Source: an uncultured Christensenellaceae bacterium (GTDB taxonomy: Bacteria > Bacillota > Clostridia > Christensenellales > Borkfalkiaceae). Taken from it: 35,453 bases of DNA. Where the stretch lies: NCBI GenBank assembly GCA_910587365.1, contig CAJUKJ010000014.1:1-35453 (forward strand), in the 5' to 3' direction. Positions 34,415 to 35,453 of this stretch are shown piece after piece (within the stretch, counting starts at the first letter, position 1; each line of letters starts with the position of its first letter). The notes beneath the pieces were generated by a model that worked only from the letters and a program-made list of their open reading frames with translations, was not told the origin of the DNA and ran no database searches. The position numbers were made by a program, and so were the translations under genes.

Positions 34415-35023
34415 TTATAAAAGATGCCTGCGGATAGCTTTTATTGCTTTATCGGCAATAAGCCGCGAACCGCGGTGAGTAGGATGAACCCCGTCCTCGG
34501 AATACTCGGTATAAGGTATGCTTGCCGCAACTCCGTTAAGCATTTCGTCAAGTGCGACAAATTCATCCGCAAGCTCAACCGCAACCCTGTCTATAACTTT
34601 AAGTTCTTCATTGAAAAGCTTGCGCATTCTCAGCTTATCGGGTGCGGGAAGAAGGAACGGTTGAAGAAAAACGACGACTATCCCCGCCTCTTTAAGCTTT
34701 TTAATTAGCTCGGTCAAATCGTATTCAAACTGGTTTAAATTAAGCTCTTTGCCGTATTTGAATTTATGGATAGTATTGTTTATACCGATAAGAATTACGG
34801 CGACATCGGGATTTAAATTTATAACGTCGCTTTGCACGCGCGCAAGAAGGTCGCACACCTCATTGCCCGCGACACCCTTATTTATAAGTTCGATATCAGT
34901 ATCCGGATAAACGGGCAAAAGCTTGTCCGCAAGAATTTTCACAAAACCGTTACCGAGCGATTTGTCATCGCCCCTATCCCGTTCGCAATCTGTTATAGAA
35001 TCCCCAAAAAATACTATTTTCAT
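34415..35023 (-). CDS. SGNH/GDSL-family hydrolase
   Basis: Probable esterase or acylhydrolase of 202 aa, cytoplasmic (no signal peptide or helix). The four SGNH blocks are visible: GDSI (Ser9) in block I, the Gly in VAGNE (G53), GINN (Asn82), and Asp177/His180 in EDGVHP. The start is the ATG at 35023, with AAGGAG 8 nt upstream. An in-frame GTG at 35032 lies inside that ribosome binding site and is unlikely. The family includes lysophospholipases, acetyl-xylan or rhamnogalacturonan esterases and arylesterases, so the substrate cannot be named. A promoter candidate is at 35091-35119. Confidence 0.93.
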   Translation of the reverse strand: MKIVFFGDSITDCERDRGDDKSLGNGFVKILADKLLPVYPDTDIELINKGVAGNEVCDLLARVQSDVINLNPDVAVILIGINNTIHKFKYGKELNLNQFEYDLTELIKKLKEAGIVVVFLQPFLLPAPDKLRMRKLFNEELKVIDRVAVELADEFVALDEMLNGVAASIPYTEYSEDGVHPTHRGSRLIADKAIKAIRRHLL

Positions 35024-35090
35024 ATTTCCCACTCCTTAACGCATAAAAAGCGGACGCATAAGAATTACAGCGTCTTTTAGTGTCGGTTTT

Positions 35091-35119
35091 ATTTTACCAC
35101 AGCAGTATGTTTTATGCAA
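35091..35119 (-). promoter_or_regulatory. Candidate promoter of the SGNH-hydrolase gene
   Basis: Minus-strand TTGCAT (35114-35119) and TAAAAT (35091-35096), 17 nt apart, with a TG extended -10 (TGGTAAAAT). Transcription would start near 35084, with a leader of about 60 nt. Confidence 0.6.
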
Positions 35120-35162
35120 GTACGGACGATAAATTATTTTTTAAAAAGCTGTAAATAATGCT

Positions 35163-35191
35163 TTGACAAACGCATAAAATTATGTTATAGT
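35163..35191 (+). promoter_or_regulatory. Upstream promoter of the tRNA-Ser unit
   Basis: TTGACA (35163-35168, perfect) and TATAGT (35186-35191) are 17 nt apart on the plus strand. Transcription would begin near 35198, leaving an unexplained leader of about 130 nt before the tRNA. The leader has no gene that I can support. Confidence 0.65.
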
Positions 35192-35293
35192 ATGTAAGCT
35201 TTATAAAAAGATGCCCGAAATAATGGCAGCGGCAAGCGAACGTCCCCAAGTGGACAGTAAAATCGATTAAAAGCACCGTATTTTTGAACCTTT

Positions 35294-35321
35294 TTGAGAA
35301 AACGGACAATTTACATACAAT
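35294..35321 (+). promoter_or_regulatory. Possible second promoter abutting tRNA-Ser
   Basis: TTGAGA (35294-35299) and TACAAT (35316-35321), spacer 16 nt. A start near 35328 would put the transcript end almost exactly at the mature tRNA 5' end. The match is moderate. Confidence 0.35.
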
Positions 35322-35328
35322 AGACAAT

Positions 35329-35419
35329 GTGGAAGTACCCAAGTGGCTCAAGGGGACGCCCTGCTAAGGCGTTAGCACGGATTTCCGTGGCGAGGGTTCA
35401 AATCCCTCCTTCCACGCCA
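35329..35419 (+). tRNA. tRNA-Ser(GCU)
   Basis: Complete tRNA of 91 nt including encoded CCA. The acceptor stem GTGGAAG (35329-35335) pairs with CTTCCAC (35409-35415), followed by discriminator G and CCA. The anticodon stem ACGCC/GGCGT encloses loop CTGCTAA, giving anticodon GCU, which reads AGC and AGU serine codons. A long variable arm (TAGCACGGATTTCCGTGGC) marks a class II serine tRNA, and the T arm is GAGGG-TTCAAAT-CCCTC. Confidence 0.95.
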
Positions 35420-35420
35420 T

Positions 35421-35453
35421 ATACCGTCAAGCGAATTTTTCGCTTGACGGTAT
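35421..35453 (+). terminator. Perfect hairpin after tRNA-Ser, reaching the window edge
   Basis: A perfect 15-bp inverted repeat (35421-35435 and 35439-35453) with a 3-nt T loop begins 1 nt after the tRNA CCA. It is placed as the tRNA terminator. Any U tract would lie beyond the window, so this cannot be confirmed here. Confidence 0.7.

Noticed and set aside
35211..35270. 19-codon reading frame upstream of tRNA-Ser
   Set aside because: No ribosome binding site and no recognisable motif; kept only as a remark in the leader finding.
35329..35453. tRNA-Ser plus inverted repeat considered as a mobile-element attachment site
   Set aside because: No integrase, no duplicated tRNA 3' end and no change in gene type is visible; the window ends too soon to test it.

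Overview
The window looks like chromosomal DNA from an uncultured Gram-positive member of the Bacillota, probably Clostridia and possibly Christensenellales-like. The evidence is lipobox lipoproteins, an extracellular protease held by a single C-terminal membrane helix, BspA-type leucine-rich repeats, GLUG repeats, good AGGAGG-type ribosome binding sites and AT-rich intergenic promoters. The phylum is fairly safe. The order is a guess, because no ribosomal marker other than one tRNA is present.

Almost all of the window is two long, tightly packed minus-strand operons. Operon A (about 33.1 kb down to 11.9 kb) encodes a 1496-aa GLUG-repeat lipoprotein, a 2489-aa S8 subtilase fused to about 27 BspA-type leucine-rich repeats, a second GLUG-like lipoprotein, a complete oligopeptide ABC importer (OppA, OppB, OppC, OppD, OppF) and an 84-aa one-helix membrane protein. 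It ends at a perfect 17-bp hairpin. Operon B (about 11.8 kb down to 0.1 kb) encodes a DUF4175-like membrane protein, a MoxR AAA+ ATPase, a DUF58 protein, a BatA-type VWA membrane protein, a larger membrane protein with two VWA-type MIDAS motifs around a GATase1-like segment, and two surface lipoproteins. It ends at a hairpin whose uridine tract lies on the minus strand.

Operon A reads as a protein-scavenging machine. Surface lipoproteins and the LRR domain could hold a substrate or the host matrix, the subtilase would cut it, and the Opp system, with an unusually large OppA, would import the peptides. This resembles the lactococcal PrtP-Opp pathway, but here it is in one operon. Operon B is a MoxR-VWA surface assembly or chaperone module, and its two terminal lipoproteins are candidate clients or partners.

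The right end holds a divergently transcribed YitT-family membrane protein behind a near-consensus promoter, a convergent SGNH-hydrolase gene sharing a bidirectional hairpin with it, and a tRNA-Ser(GCU) with encoded CCA, followed by a perfect inverted repeat at the window edge. I saw no insertion sequence, phage gene, CRISPR array or rRNA.
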